64,000 nt of DNA from Roseivirga sp. (GTDB taxonomy: Bacteria; Bacteroidota; Bacteroidia; Cytophagales; Cyclobacteriaceae): assembly GCA_021404565.1 (NCBI GenBank), contig JAAWWF010000028.1, forward strand, positions 248,001-312,000, written 5' to 3'. The first letter of the stretch is position 1, and every line of letters starts with the position of its first letter. The notes beneath the pieces were generated by a model. The model saw nothing but the letters and a program-made list of their open reading frames with translations. It did not search any database and had not been told where the DNA came from. Below are positions 26,810 through 35,930 of the stretch, piece after piece. A program made the position numbers and the translations under genes.

Positions 26810-29035
26810 ATGAACAACACAATGAAGGTATTTTTTGGTCTGGTCGCCTTGCTGTTTTGCCACAGCGTTGTAGCTCAACAGATGGCCGAAACACGGGATA
26901 CATACCATTATGGTATGCAAAAGTCCAAGGCTCAGATTCTGATTGATGGTCAGCAGAATGAAGCTGAGTGGAGTGATATCCCTACCATCAAAGCTCTGAG
27001 AAATCACTGGCCCCTCGATACCGGCTTTTCGGATGCCCATACAGAGGTTAAAATGACCTATGACAGCGATTTTGTATACGTGACAGCCGTATGCTACGAT
27101 AACGGTGAGCGCATTATTCAATCCCTGAAAAGAGATAATGAAGACGCCCATTGGAGCAGCGACAACTTCACCTTTGTGCTGGACCCTATGAATGGTAAGC
27201 AAAATGGCTTCCTTTTTGGCGTAAATGCGGGTGGAGCGCAGATTGAAGCCCTATTGAGTATAGATGGTATTGAATCGGAAGCCGATCCAAACTGGGACAA
27301 TAAGTGGTACTCCAGCGTACAGCAGTACCCCGACCGTTGGGTGGTAGAAATGGCCATCCCCTTCAAAACACTTCGCTATAGCAGTGATAACGATCGTTGG
27401 GGGATCAACTTTATCCGGGGAGATATGGAGCGTAACAGCTACTCTACCTGGACACAGTTTCCGCTTAACTACGGAGGTATCAACCTGAACTTTATGGGTA
27501 CGCTGGACTGGGATGCCAAACCCAAGCAAGCGGAAGGCAAAGTGGTACTGATCCCCTATCTATCTGGCGGTACCAATCGCGACTTTGAAAACGCTGAAGG
27601 TAAAACCAATTATCAGCAAGACTTTGATGGCGGCCTGGATGCCAAGATAGCCGTGACGGGCTCTATGAACCTGGACCTGACCCTGAACCCCGATTTTTCG
27701 AACGTGGACGTAGATCAGCAGGTAACCAACCTCTCCCGGTTCAGCATTTTCTTTCCTGAACGGAGAAACTTCTTTCTGGAGAATGGAGACATTTTCTCCA
27801 ACTTTGGTAGCTGGCAGATTCAACCCTTCTTTTCAAGACGTATAGGACTGAATGGCGGACAGCAGATTCCTATCCTCTATGGTGCCAGGCTTACGGGTAA
27901 TGTCAATGAAACCCTAAGGGCGGGCTTGATGAATGTACAGACCAGGGAACAGGGAGATGTGAGTGCCAACAACTATACCGTAGCGGCTGTTCATAAGCGA
28001 GTGTTAAAACGATCTATACTGAAAGCGATAGTTCTCAACAGACATGTAACAAGCAGTGAGACAACCGATTATGCGAGAAACGCAGGCTTGGAATTTCAAT
28101 ACCTGCATCCCGGAGGAAAATGGAATAATACCTTCCGTTTTCATGGCTCCACCACAGAAGAAAAGCTGAACAAGAACTTTTATTATGGCTTCGGTGGAAA
28201 CTATCGAAACCGTCACCTGCGCATGGGCTGGACCTTCGATGTGGTGGGAGAAAACTTTATTACCGAACTGGGTTTCAACCCCCGGATCAACAACTTTAAT
28301 GCGCTTACCGAACAGACTGTTCGCCAGGGATATACACGTATCAACCCCTGGCTGATCTATCGCTTTATTCCGGAAAATGAGAAGAGTAAACTCAACCAGC
28401 ATGGTATCAGAACCTGGCACATGGGCTGGCTCAACCCTAATGGCAGCCTGAATGAAAGGGGGCACGGCATTGCCTATGACTTTATTTTTAAAAACACGGC
28501 TGAGCTTAAGTTTAGCAGGGTTTTCAGAGAGGTGAACTTACCAGTACCCACTAACCTGATTGGGGCTGACAATCCCTTGCCAGTAGATAACTACAAATAC
28601 ACGGCTTATGTATCTGAATACCAGACGGATCAGCGCAAGGTTATGGGACTTAACTGGCGTGTTTCTTATGGAGATTTCTTTAATGGTACCCGGCTTAATG
28701 TGTCTACCGGCATGAATGTGCGGGCACAGCCCTGGGGCACCTTTGGGGTGAACTACGACCTGAACAAGGTAAAGCTGGCAGAGGGCTTTGGGGAGACGAC
28801 TTTGCACCTGCTGAGGGCCAATGCAGAAATAAGCTTCTCTAATACCATGTTCTGGACCACAGCCGTGCAATACAACTCCCAGGCTGAGAATTACAACATC
28901 TTCTCCCGCTTTCAGTGGCGCTACCGGCCTATGTCTGACTTCTTCCTGGTGTATACAGACAATTACACCACCGATGGCCTGAACATCAAAAATCGTCAAA
29001 TAGTATTTAAGGTTACTTATTGGTTGAATACATAG
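26810..29035 (+). CDS. DUF5916 outer-membrane protein with CBM9-like N-terminal domain
   Basis: A 741-residue protein with a signal peptide (about 1-23, ending SVVAQ). Residues 35-220 form a carbohydrate-binding-family-9-like domain (ILIDGQQNEAEWSDIP, VYVTAVCYDNGERI, WSSDNFTFVLDPMN, WVVEMAIPFKTLRYS). Residues 230-741 correspond to DUF5916, a predicted large beta-barrel (FSRFQWRYRPMSDFFLVYTD near the end and a terminal VFKVTYWLNT). It is probably an outer-membrane protein binding a carbohydrate or other extracellular ligand; the function is not established for the family. Divergent from the third LytS/LytTR pair. Confidence 0.88.
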   Translation: MNNTMKVFFGLVALLFCHSVVAQQMAETRDTYHYGMQKSKAQILIDGQQNEAEWSDIPTIKALRNHWPLDTGFSDAHTEVKMTYDSDFVYVTAVCYDNGERIIQSLKRDNEDAHWSSDNFTFVLDPMNGKQNGFLFGVNAGGAQIEALLSIDGIESEADPNWDNKWYSSVQQYPDRWVVEMAIPFKTLRYSSDNDRWGINFIRGDMERNSYSTWTQFPLNYGGINLNFMGTLDWDAKPKQAEGKVVLIPYLSGGTNRDFENAEGKTNYQQDFDGGLDAKIAVTGSMNLDLTLNPDFSNVDVDQQVTNLSRFSIFFPERRNFFLENGDIFSNFGSWQIQPFFSRRIGLNGGQQIPILYGARLTGNVNETLRAGLMNVQTREQGDVSANNYTVAAVHKRVLKRSILKAIVLNRHVTSSETTDYARNAGLEFQYLHPGGKWNNTFRFHGSTTEEKLNKNFYYGFGGNYRNRHLRMGWTFDVVGENFITELGFNPRINNFNALTEQTVRQGYTRINPWLIYRFIPENEKSKLNQHGIRTWHMGWLNPNGSLNERGHGIAYDFIFKNTAELKFSRVFREVNLPVPTNLIGADNPLPVDNYKYTAYVSEYQTDQRKVMGLNWRVSYGDFFNGTRLNVSTGMNVRAQPWGTFGVNYDLNKVKLAEGFGETTLHLLRANAEISFSNTMFWTTAVQYNSQAENYNIFSRFQWRYRPMSDFFLVYTDNYTTDGLNIKNRQIVFKVTYWLNT

Positions 29036-29348
29036 TAGTAGTCTGACAGACAGAGGAATTGTTCTGTATCTGTTTGCATAAACATCTCACTAACACCTTC
29101 TATTTAATTGATTAACAGATGATTATTTGTCGTTATTCAAAATAATGAATAGAAAAGCTCTCAGTGCTTATATAGCCTAAACAGAACAGGCGAGATATCT
29201 CGCCTAACCCTTTATTTGGTTGCTCATAATTTTAGCCGGTTCAAAAAAACATTGTCTAAGCCCGGCATATGATCCGGCTTTGACAAAGCGCATGATCCGG
29301 GTGAATTTGTTGCTGGTCGGGTATTAACTTGCCGCCCAGATCAGCACT
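29036..29348. other. 313-bp intergenic region with a perfect 18-bp palindrome
   Basis: No gene. AGGCGAGATATCTCGCCT (29188-29205) is a perfect palindrome without a loop, more like a dimer-binding site than a terminator. ATGATCCGG occurs twice, at 29269-29277 and 29292-29300, 23 bp apart. Both lie upstream of the EamA transporter gene and may be regulatory sites. Confidence 0.45.
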
Positions 29349-30236
29349 ATGAACAAGTCCAACAACTCCATACTCTTTGTTATCCCCGCATTGATTTGGG
29401 GCTCCACCTGGTATGCGATCAAATTTCAGCTTGGCCCGGTAGATCCGCTACTCTCAGTGGCCTATCGTTTTGGGCTGGCTACCCTCCTGCTCATTTTGTT
29501 TTGCATCCTGACCAAAAGAAGTCTGAGGTTTTCGGTAAGAGAGCATGCGCGCATTGCCTTACAGGGAGCCCTGCTGTTTGGTTTTAATTACTGGCTGGTC
29601 TATCAGTCAGAAACTTACCTGAGCAGTGGCCTGGTGGCTGTTGGCTTTTCAACCCTCATCTTCTTCAATATCTTCTTTGGAGCTATTTTTCTCGGGAATA
29701 AAATTGACAAGAAGATTATCCTGGGCGCCATTTCAGGGCTGATCGGAACGGCTATAATTTTCAGGTCTGAGCTACTCAGCTTTGAAGCCGATGGAAGTGG
29801 TTATACAGGGCTAGCCCTCCTGGTGGCCAGTGTCATGATCGCCAGCCTCGGTAATATTGCATCTGCCAAAAACTCGAGTCTGAAAATTCCTGTAATTCAA
29901 GCCACAGCACTAGGTATGGGCTATGGTGCCCTTATTATGTTTGTCCTGGCGCTGTTTCTGGGCAAAGAGTTCATCATTGACACAAGCTTGCCCTATTTGG
30001 GGTCATTGGCCTATCTGACCATTTTTGGCTCAATTGTGGCGTTTAGTAGTTACCTCACCCTCATCAGTAAGATTGGCCCGGGCAAAGCGGCTTATGCCAT
30101 TGTGGTGGTTCCGGTGGTAGCTGTTACCATTTCTACTTTCCTGGAGGATTTTAATTTCACAGCATTTACAGCCCTGGGAATGCTATTGTTGCTCACAGGA
30201 AACGTTTTGGCACTTTATAAGAAAGCTGGAAAGTAA
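29349..30236 (+). CDS. EamA/DMT family metabolite exporter
   Basis: A 295-residue protein with about ten hydrophobic helices in two five-helix EamA repeats. Typical phrases are visible: FVIPALIWGSTWYAIKF at the start of repeat one, LVAVGFSTLIFFNIFFGAI, and GSIVAFSSYLTLISKIGPGKAAYAIVVVPVVA in repeat two, split here as GSIVAFSSYLTLIS and KIGPGKAAYAIVVV. The family exports amino acids or other small metabolites by proton antiport; the substrate cannot be read from sequence. Monocistronic. Confidence 0.92.
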   Translation: MNKSNNSILFVIPALIWGSTWYAIKFQLGPVDPLLSVAYRFGLATLLLILFCILTKRSLRFSVREHARIALQGALLFGFNYWLVYQSETYLSSGLVAVGFSTLIFFNIFFGAIFLGNKIDKKIILGAISGLIGTAIIFRSELLSFEADGSGYTGLALLVASVMIASLGNIASAKNSSLKIPVIQATALGMGYGALIMFVLALFLGKEFIIDTSLPYLGSLAYLTIFGSIVAFSSYLTLISKIGPGKAAYAIVVVPVVAVTISTFLEDFNFTAFTALGMLLLLTGNVLALYKKAGK

Positions 30237-30493
30237 CCTACCCTTGCTCAAAAGGATACTGTACATACACATATACAGAATGGTCATCTTCATCACGCTG
30301 AGCTACCGATACACATACAATTGGTTACTCCTTAGACTTTGCTTTCATAAGTTCGGAACATGTGAATTTATGTGGAATTCAGGCAGGCCACTTAACCCGT
30401 TTTTCCGTAGTTTACTGTAAGGTGTATTTTCCATTCATCCTCGTGTAGGTCAGGATGTCGGATTTGCGTCTGATACCTCTTTAAACCAAATAG

Positions 30494-30955
30494 ATGAAGA
30501 ATTACAAGTGGACTGCTGTAGGGCTGGGGCTAGCAGTGGCAATGCTGGGTATTGCCTTATTTTTTGATTTAGACTTCTTTGAGTCATTCTGCACATGGCT
30601 TATCCGCTACGAACGATTCGAGCTCGATGAGTTTGTGTTCCCCGTAATTACCGTATTGGTATTCCTGATCATTGACCTTGTGAGGTTCAAAAAGGACCGT
30701 AACGTGAAAGAAGCCCGGGAAGGCATTTATAAGGCCATGGTTCAGGCTTCAGATCATGTACTGAAGAACTGTCTCAATCAAATGCAGATCATCAAGTACG
30801 CGGCAGAAGAGACTCCTGATTTTGACCCCGAGGTGTTGAAGAGTTTTGACGCTATTATGGAACAGGCGGTAACCCAACTGGAGGCCCTGGGAGAAATAGA
30901 AAACGTGGACAAGGAAGCCATAGCAAAATCAATCAACATTAAGATTTTTGAATGA
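30494..30955 (+). CDS. Small two-TM protein with a kinase-dimerisation-like helical tail
   Basis: 153 residues, family not recognised. Two membrane helices (about 7-27 and 46-64) are followed by a ~90-residue helical cytoplasmic region. Its first helix, ASDHVLKNCLNQMQIIKYAA, has the H-x-(L)-K-N pattern of histidine-kinase dimerisation helices, and a second helix (SFDAIMEQAVTQLEALGEI) follows at the right distance, but there is no ATPase domain. It could be a phosphotransfer-type or scaffold protein; this is speculation. It lies convergent to the DUF3179 fusion with a 27-bp gap. Confidence 0.6.
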   Translation: MKNYKWTAVGLGLAVAMLGIALFFDLDFFESFCTWLIRYERFELDEFVFPVITVLVFLIIDLVRFKKDRNVKEAREGIYKAMVQASDHVLKNCLNQMQIIKYAAEETPDFDPEVLKSFDAIMEQAVTQLEALGEIENVDKEAIAKSINIKIFE

Positions 30956-30982
30956 GCCTTTCGGTAAAGCAGTCCGATTAAC

Positions 30983-33019
30983 TCAATACACCTCTGTATC
31001 AGGATGAAAGGCGTACCAGGCAAACCAAAAAAGCCTGGTTGATGGAATTAGTTCCTTTGCTTCGTTTGTTACAATCAGGGCATTGCTTTCAGGTAGAAAT
31101 TCCAGCTGAATGGTGATTTCACCAATCTTATCGCTAAAGTTATTTTGTTTCAGCTCACGAAGCTTCTTGATCGGATATGCTTTGAACTGGCCGTTGAGTG
31201 CTACGCCTACCACTTCGTCCTTATTGGCAAGGCGGCTATCTCTGTTTTTTACGGCAAACAACAACCGATCAGTTTTACTATAGCCCTGATAGGGTTCCCT
31301 GTTGTAATCTCTCGAAAAGCCGGTGCTTTGGCTCAATACCGTAGTTTCCGGGTATTTCCTCTTCCAATCCTGCCAGTTCATTTGATAGGATGCCAGCAGC
31401 TCCAAAGGCGTATCCACAAGCTTGCCGGAAATGGCCTTCATTTCTAACTGAGACCAGAGTGATTCCGTCTGGCGATCATAGAGTAATAAGTCACTATTGT
31501 ATAGCAGGCCGGAAATACCAAAGTCTAAAACCTGATCGGTCACCTGACTCGAAAACACCATGCCACTGCCACAAAGTGGGCAAAAGCTTACAATGAAGGG
31601 CTTATCTCCTATTTTGTCGTTCACCCCTTCATGCCAGTTAAGGATTTTAACAGGATAGGCTCTCGCCTCTCCATTCATATGAACTCCAATCACAGCATCT
31701 TCCGGCTTTAACCAGGAGGCATCAGCGGCAGCTTCAAACTTAGGACTACTCAAGGTGGGAATGCCATCTCGCTTGGGTCCGCCTGATACGATTTCAGCCA
31801 GAGGCAGAGTGGCGTTTGACAGATCGAAGCCATTTTTCTCCGGGCCTTTAGAACTGGTCGTTTCAGCGGTTTCCAATGGATCATCCGTTCCTTTAGCTTC
31901 CGACTCGGACAGTTCCAGGTGATAGTCATAGGGCAAAAGGTCAGCAACGCGCTCCCATGCCCAATAGCCGTATTCCAAAAGTCCTTCGGGGTTTTTAAGT
32001 AAGCCATCATCGCTTATGGCCAGACCCCGGGAAGAGCGGCTGAATAAAAAGGAAACCTGTTCGGATGAAGAGACGCTGTTGTCTATGAATATTTGCCCGG
32101 TCCCCAGGTTTGTATTACCACCTGTTCCGATTTTGGTAGTAGAGTTTGACTCTCTCAAAAATGTCTTCTCTGGCTTTTCATGGATATACACTACTTTCAA
32201 AAAAGCATCAAATTTCAATCTCTTTTCCTGAAAAATTTTATCAGGATCAACCTTACCGAAGGTTTTGAATTTGCCGGTTTTGGAATCAAAATCAGATTTA
32301 TGCAGTCTGAAACCTTCTTCATGGGTCTTACCCTGTGCCAGCGCATATAGAAAATGTTCTTTAGAGCCCAGGTACGTTTTCTCCCTGGCCTGCTGCCATG
32401 CTGCCTCTTGAGCTTCATTCTCAGCCGTAAGGGGCGTAAAGAATGGCTTACCTACATATACTGTCTCATTAGTTGATAATCGGAAGTTCTCCAGCAGAAA
32501 TTTGATCTCGTAGCCAGTCGAGCGATTTTCTATCTCCAGCATTTCCAGCGCATATCCCGTAAGGCCCTCATCACTGTTTTTGGAAAACTCTATGACCCAA
32601 GGATTTTTGACTACCACTTGCTTTGCATTAAGGGTAGTCCCCAGAAAGGCCTTCTGAAATTTCTGATAGAGGCGTTGCCACTTCCTGTCCTTTTCGCGCT
32701 TCACTTCTACCGTTTTAAGCTCTCTTACCTGTGCCCTCAGTGTAAAATTGACCACCTTCTGGTTTCTGATTGCCAGCGTTTTGCTTCTATAGGCTATATG
32801 TGAGACCACCAGTCTGGCATATTCTCCAAAGTTGCCGTTAATGGTAAATTTTCCATCAGGATCTGATACAGCTCCAAAGGTGGTATTTTCGACAAAGACA
32901 TTGGCCCCGAAAACAGGTTCACCGGTCTCTGCATCGATGATAGTCCCGGATACACCAGATTGGCCCAGAACCAGAGAACAAAGGAAAAAATTGAAGAGGA
33001 AGAGAGTAAGTAATCGCAT
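30983..33019 (-). CDS. Carboxypeptidase-regulatory-like protein fused to DUF3179
   Basis: 678 residues. A signal peptide (about 1-19, ending LVLGQ) leads to a CarboxypepD_reg-like beta-domain (20-105: VSGTIIDAETGEPVFGANVF). A middle region (about 110-360) resembles Bacteroidota proteins ending in GYWAWERVADLLPYDY. After a low-complexity linker comes a complete DUF3179 domain (about 400-660): EIVSGGPKRDGIPTLSSPKF, ARAYPVKILNWHEGVND, the cysteine pair in FCPLCGSGMVF, and GFSRDYNREPY. The domains are usually encoded separately; the fusion is continuous in one frame. DUF3179 has no known activity; the CxxC could bind metal. Confidence 0.85.
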   Translation of the reverse strand: MRLLTLFLFNFFLCSLVLGQSGVSGTIIDAETGEPVFGANVFVENTTFGAVSDPDGKFTINGNFGEYARLVVSHIAYRSKTLAIRNQKVVNFTLRAQVRELKTVEVKREKDRKWQRLYQKFQKAFLGTTLNAKQVVVKNPWVIEFSKNSDEGLTGYALEMLEIENRSTGYEIKFLLENFRLSTNETVYVGKPFFTPLTAENEAQEAAWQQAREKTYLGSKEHFLYALAQGKTHEEGFRLHKSDFDSKTGKFKTFGKVDPDKIFQEKRLKFDAFLKVVYIHEKPEKTFLRESNSTTKIGTGGNTNLGTGQIFIDNSVSSSEQVSFLFSRSSRGLAISDDGLLKNPEGLLEYGYWAWERVADLLPYDYHLELSESEAKGTDDPLETAETTSSKGPEKNGFDLSNATLPLAEIVSGGPKRDGIPTLSSPKFEAAADASWLKPEDAVIGVHMNGEARAYPVKILNWHEGVNDKIGDKPFIVSFCPLCGSGMVFSSQVTDQVLDFGISGLLYNSDLLLYDRQTESLWSQLEMKAISGKLVDTPLELLASYQMNWQDWKRKYPETTVLSQSTGFSRDYNREPYQGYSKTDRLLFAVKNRDSRLANKDEVVGVALNGQFKAYPIKKLRELKQNNFSDKIGEITIQLEFLPESNALIVTNEAKELIPSTRLFWFAWYAFHPDTEVY

Positions 33020-33240
33020 CTCTGACGGTTTTAGCTCTAATTTAGCTTAGTGAGGTATGAAAAGGATATTTTAGTGACTTTTAAAAGACAATTGTAAGAC
33101 AATTACCCTCAATTTAGCTGACAGCTGTCGTTCTTTTTGAGAATACACCCGGCAGTTTTGGCAACCCTTCACACTAATAAAAATATATAATATTCGTCCG
33201 TTTCTATCAGATGGTTCGTCTAAAAGAAAAACAAACAACT

Positions 33241-33567
33241 ATGGCAGTAAACGAGAGCTACCTGGATTACGTTCAGGATCAACTATCTGACTTTGGCAAT
33301 TTTGAAATAAAGAGAATGTTCGGGGGCATAGGTCTTTTCAGAGAGGGGCTTATGTTTGGAATGATTGGCGGTGATACCTTTCGACTAAAAGTAGATGAAC
33401 ATAATCAGGCTGATTTTGAAGAAATGGGTATGAAGCCCTACTTCAATAAGAGTAAGAAAAAAGGAATGCCCTACTGGGAGGTTCCGGCAAGTGTACTGGA
33501 AGACCGCAAGCTTCTGTCTGCCTGGGCTTTAAGGTCTTACGAGGCAGCGCTGAGAACAAAGAAATAG
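33241..33567 (+). CDS. TfoX/Sxy N-terminal domain protein
   Basis: 108 residues when started at 33241 (MAVNESYLDYVQDQL), which matches the family start; an in-frame ATG at 33211 would add ten residues unlike the family. The TfoX N-terminal fold is recognisable from IKRMFGGIGLFREGLMFGMI, the FRLKVDEHNQADFEEMGM segment and PYWEVPASVLED. In gammaproteobacteria TfoX controls competence; in Bacteroidota the role is unknown. It stands alone. Confidence 0.85.
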   Translation: MAVNESYLDYVQDQLSDFGNFEIKRMFGGIGLFREGLMFGMIGGDTFRLKVDEHNQADFEEMGMKPYFNKSKKKGMPYWEVPASVLEDRKLLSAWALRSYEAALRTKK

Positions 33568-33741
33568 CCATCTAAAGATGCCAGGACTAAGTTTTGATGT
33601 TCATCCTGTTTTCTCAAGATTGTTTACCATTCACGATGTGGGTGCTATTTATTAAATCGTTATGTGCTAAAAACACCATAGGTTTGGACATCGCATAAAA
33701 CTATGCATAGTTTTGACTCCTTCTGAGACCAATAAACACTT

Positions 33742-34509
33742 ATGATCAAATTCCTTAAACGATTATTTGTCAGGCTGTTGATGATTTCATCTGTCGGCTT
33801 TTTGTTAGTAATCCTTACTGTGATAAGTCCTACGCTGCTATATGGCCACGAAACTGAAGTTGGTGAGGTTACAATCAGGCATGAGCAACCTCTGCCAACA
33901 GGCTTTGTTACTCTGCTGGAAGAAGCTATGGTTCTGGTAAGGAATTCGGAGCTCTATGATCCGACCTTCTCGATACAGCTTTGCCTCAGTGACGGTTCAC
34001 GGTATCCGGAACTGATCGGAAAACTGAAAGGCGAGGGCTTCGGGCACGGTTTTTATAACATTGCCCTGGTGAGCAGTAAGGTGAACGTAAAAGCGAATCT
34101 GGCAACCTTAAATGGCTATAATTGGAACCTCAAAGAGCTCATTGTACATGAAATTCTGCATACTTATCAGTACAATCGCTACGGTTTTAAAACCATTAAC
34201 TTTGATCAATGGAAAATTGAGGGTTATCCGGAATACATCTCGCGAAGATCGAAATTACCCCTGGCAATAGAAATAGAGCGACTTATTGAGCACAACGGAC
34301 ATAAACCCATCGAGACCTGGACCTGGGTAAATGAAGAAGACGAATCCGGTGTCTCCCTCGATTATCTAAAAAACCACCTGCTCGTGAGGTATATGCTAGA
34401 AGAAGAAAAGATGACTTATGATCAGTTACTCACCGACACTCGTTCAAAGGAGCATGTTGTTGATCAGATGATGAATTGGTATAACATTCAAATCAATAGG
34501 GTTGAGTAA
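33742..34509 (+). CDS. Membrane-anchored HExxH putative zinc peptidase
   Basis: 255 residues. One N-terminal membrane helix (about 12-34) anchors a domain with H136-E137-x-x-H140 in IVHEILHTYQYNR and E160 in WKIEGYPEYISR, 19 residues after the second histidine. That spacing and the EGxxEY context match gluzincins of the peptidase MA clan, although the family itself is not one I recognise. It probably cleaves peptides outside the inner membrane. It stops one base before the end of the convergent sugar dehydrogenase gene, so the 3' ends abut. Confidence 0.7.
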   Translation: MIKFLKRLFVRLLMISSVGFLLVILTVISPTLLYGHETEVGEVTIRHEQPLPTGFVTLLEEAMVLVRNSELYDPTFSIQLCLSDGSRYPELIGKLKGEGFGHGFYNIALVSSKVNVKANLATLNGYNWNLKELIVHEILHTYQYNRYGFKTINFDQWKIEGYPEYISRRSKLPLAIEIERLIEHNGHKPIETWTWVNEEDESGVSLDYLKNHLLVRYMLEEEKMTYDQLLTDTRSKEHVVDQMMNWYNIQINRVE

Positions 34510-35640
34510 TCACCTGGCAGGAATCAACTTATACAACCCCTTACCCTCTACTCCCACATAGAGATAGCCATCAGGGCCCTGCTTTACGCTTCGCACTCTG
34601 CCAATGCCTTCAGCAATTCTTTCCTGACGTACGATTTTGTTGTCTTCAATGACACATCTCACCAGGTAGCTGAACTTAAGCGAGCCCACGATAAGGTCTC
34701 CATCCCATCCGGAATATGCGCTATTTGCCAGAAAGTCCATGCCACAAGGAGCAATGGAGGGCTTCCAATAGCTGACAGGCTGTTCCATCCCTTCTTTTTC
34801 GGTAATATCTGTAAAGCTCGTGCCGCTGTAGTTGATGCCATAACTGATCACCGGCCAGCCATAATTTCTCCCTTTGCGTATCAGGTTCACCTCATCTCCG
34901 CCACGTGGGCCATGCTCATGGGCCCATATATCGCCCGTAATGGGGTTTTGTGCCATGCCCTGTGGATTTCTGTGTCCATAGGAGAAAATGGCTTTCTTAG
35001 CCCCTCTCAGGTCTGCAAAGGGATTGTCATCAGGAATGCGTCCGTCATCATGAATGCGATAGATCTTACCTCCATCTCTGGTGATATCCTGAGGGTTTAC
35101 GTCACGCTGTCCTCTGTCTCCTATGGAAAAATACAAGTACCCGTCCCTATCAAAAGCCAGGCGACTTCCGAAGTGCTGGCCTGCCCGGGTGTTGGGTGAG
35201 CCCTTGTACAGCACCGTATGATCCGTAAAAGCAGTTCCGTTCCATTTGGCTCTCGATACGGCCGTCATAGCCCCGCTGCCGCTCCCCTCACTTGAGGCAT
35301 AGGTAAAATATACCCAGCTGTTGTTTCCAAAATCAGGATGCAAGGCGATGTCCATCAGGCCACCTTGCCCCTGTCGCGTACTTTCCGGACCTCCTTTTAC
35401 CTTGCTGTCCAGTACCTGATCTCCTTTTGTTCTTTTGATGTTACCAGATTTTTCTGTGATCAACATCTCTCCATTGGGGAGAAAAACAAAACCCCAGGGA
35501 TTGTTCAACCGCGACAAAACAAGCTCGTAAGAAACTGTTTTGGCATCGGGCAGAATATTGGCATGTCTGGGGTCGTTTTGTGCATGGCATGAGATGACTG
35601 CCAGGCATGTGAAAAAGAATATTGAAAGACCTTTCTTCAT
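34510..35640 (-). CDS. PQQ-dependent sugar dehydrogenase (Asd/YliI-like), secreted
   Basis: A 376-residue protein with a signal peptide (about 1-20, ending SCHAQ). The soluble glucose/sorbosone dehydrogenase propeller is recognisable: LNNPWGFVFLPNGEMLITEK, GLMDIALHPDFGNN, AGQHFGSRLAFDRDGYLYFS, IGDRGQRDVNPQD, YGHRNPQGMAQNP, HGPRGGDEVN and GRNYGWPVISYG, including the conserved His and Arg residues that contact PQQ. It should oxidise aldose sugars in the periplasm, passing electrons to an acceptor. No PQQ synthesis genes are in the window. Confidence 0.9.
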   Translation of the reverse strand: MKKGLSIFFFTCLAVISCHAQNDPRHANILPDAKTVSYELVLSRLNNPWGFVFLPNGEMLITEKSGNIKRTKGDQVLDSKVKGGPESTRQGQGGLMDIALHPDFGNNSWVYFTYASSEGSGSGAMTAVSRAKWNGTAFTDHTVLYKGSPNTRAGQHFGSRLAFDRDGYLYFSIGDRGQRDVNPQDITRDGGKIYRIHDDGRIPDDNPFADLRGAKKAIFSYGHRNPQGMAQNPITGDIWAHEHGPRGGDEVNLIRKGRNYGWPVISYGINYSGTSFTDITEKEGMEQPVSYWKPSIAPCGMDFLANSAYSGWDGDLIVGSLKFSYLVRCVIEDNKIVRQERIAEGIGRVRSVKQGPDGYLYVGVEGKGLYKLIPAR

Positions 35641-35771
35641 GGGTTGAAATTTTAGGTAATTGGAGCAGGCCCCGTAAGACTAGCCCGTAGCATTGTACAA
35701 AGTAAGTATTTAAGCGATGCGGGAGTCTAAGACATCAGAATTAGTGCTTTAAGGTTGCATTGATTAGTAAC

Positions 35772-35930
35772 ATGAACAGATTACGTTTAATCCTCATTCT
35801 CTTAACTCCTCTGAGTCTAACGGCTCAAACTGAGGACAGGGACAAGATCATTTATAAACAACTCGATACGCAGGTTAAACGGATATCAGCCGGTGATTTG
35901 GGTGGATTGAGAAATATAATGGCTGTATGA
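35772..35930 (+). CDS. 52-residue secreted micro-protein or truncated gene
   Basis: An ATG at 35772 opens a 52-codon frame: a signal peptide (MNRLRLILILLTPLSLTAQ) and a 33-residue tail (TEDRDKIIYKQLDTQVKRIS, then a glycine-rich end). Its stop TGA overlaps the next ATG (ATGA at 35927-35930), the arrangement of a coupled first gene. It may be a true short peptide, or the remnant of a longer secreted protein whose body was deleted and replaced by the downstream gene. Not recognised. Confidence 0.5.
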   Translation: MNRLRLILILLTPLSLTAQTEDRDKIIYKQLDTQVKRISAGDLGGLRNIMAV

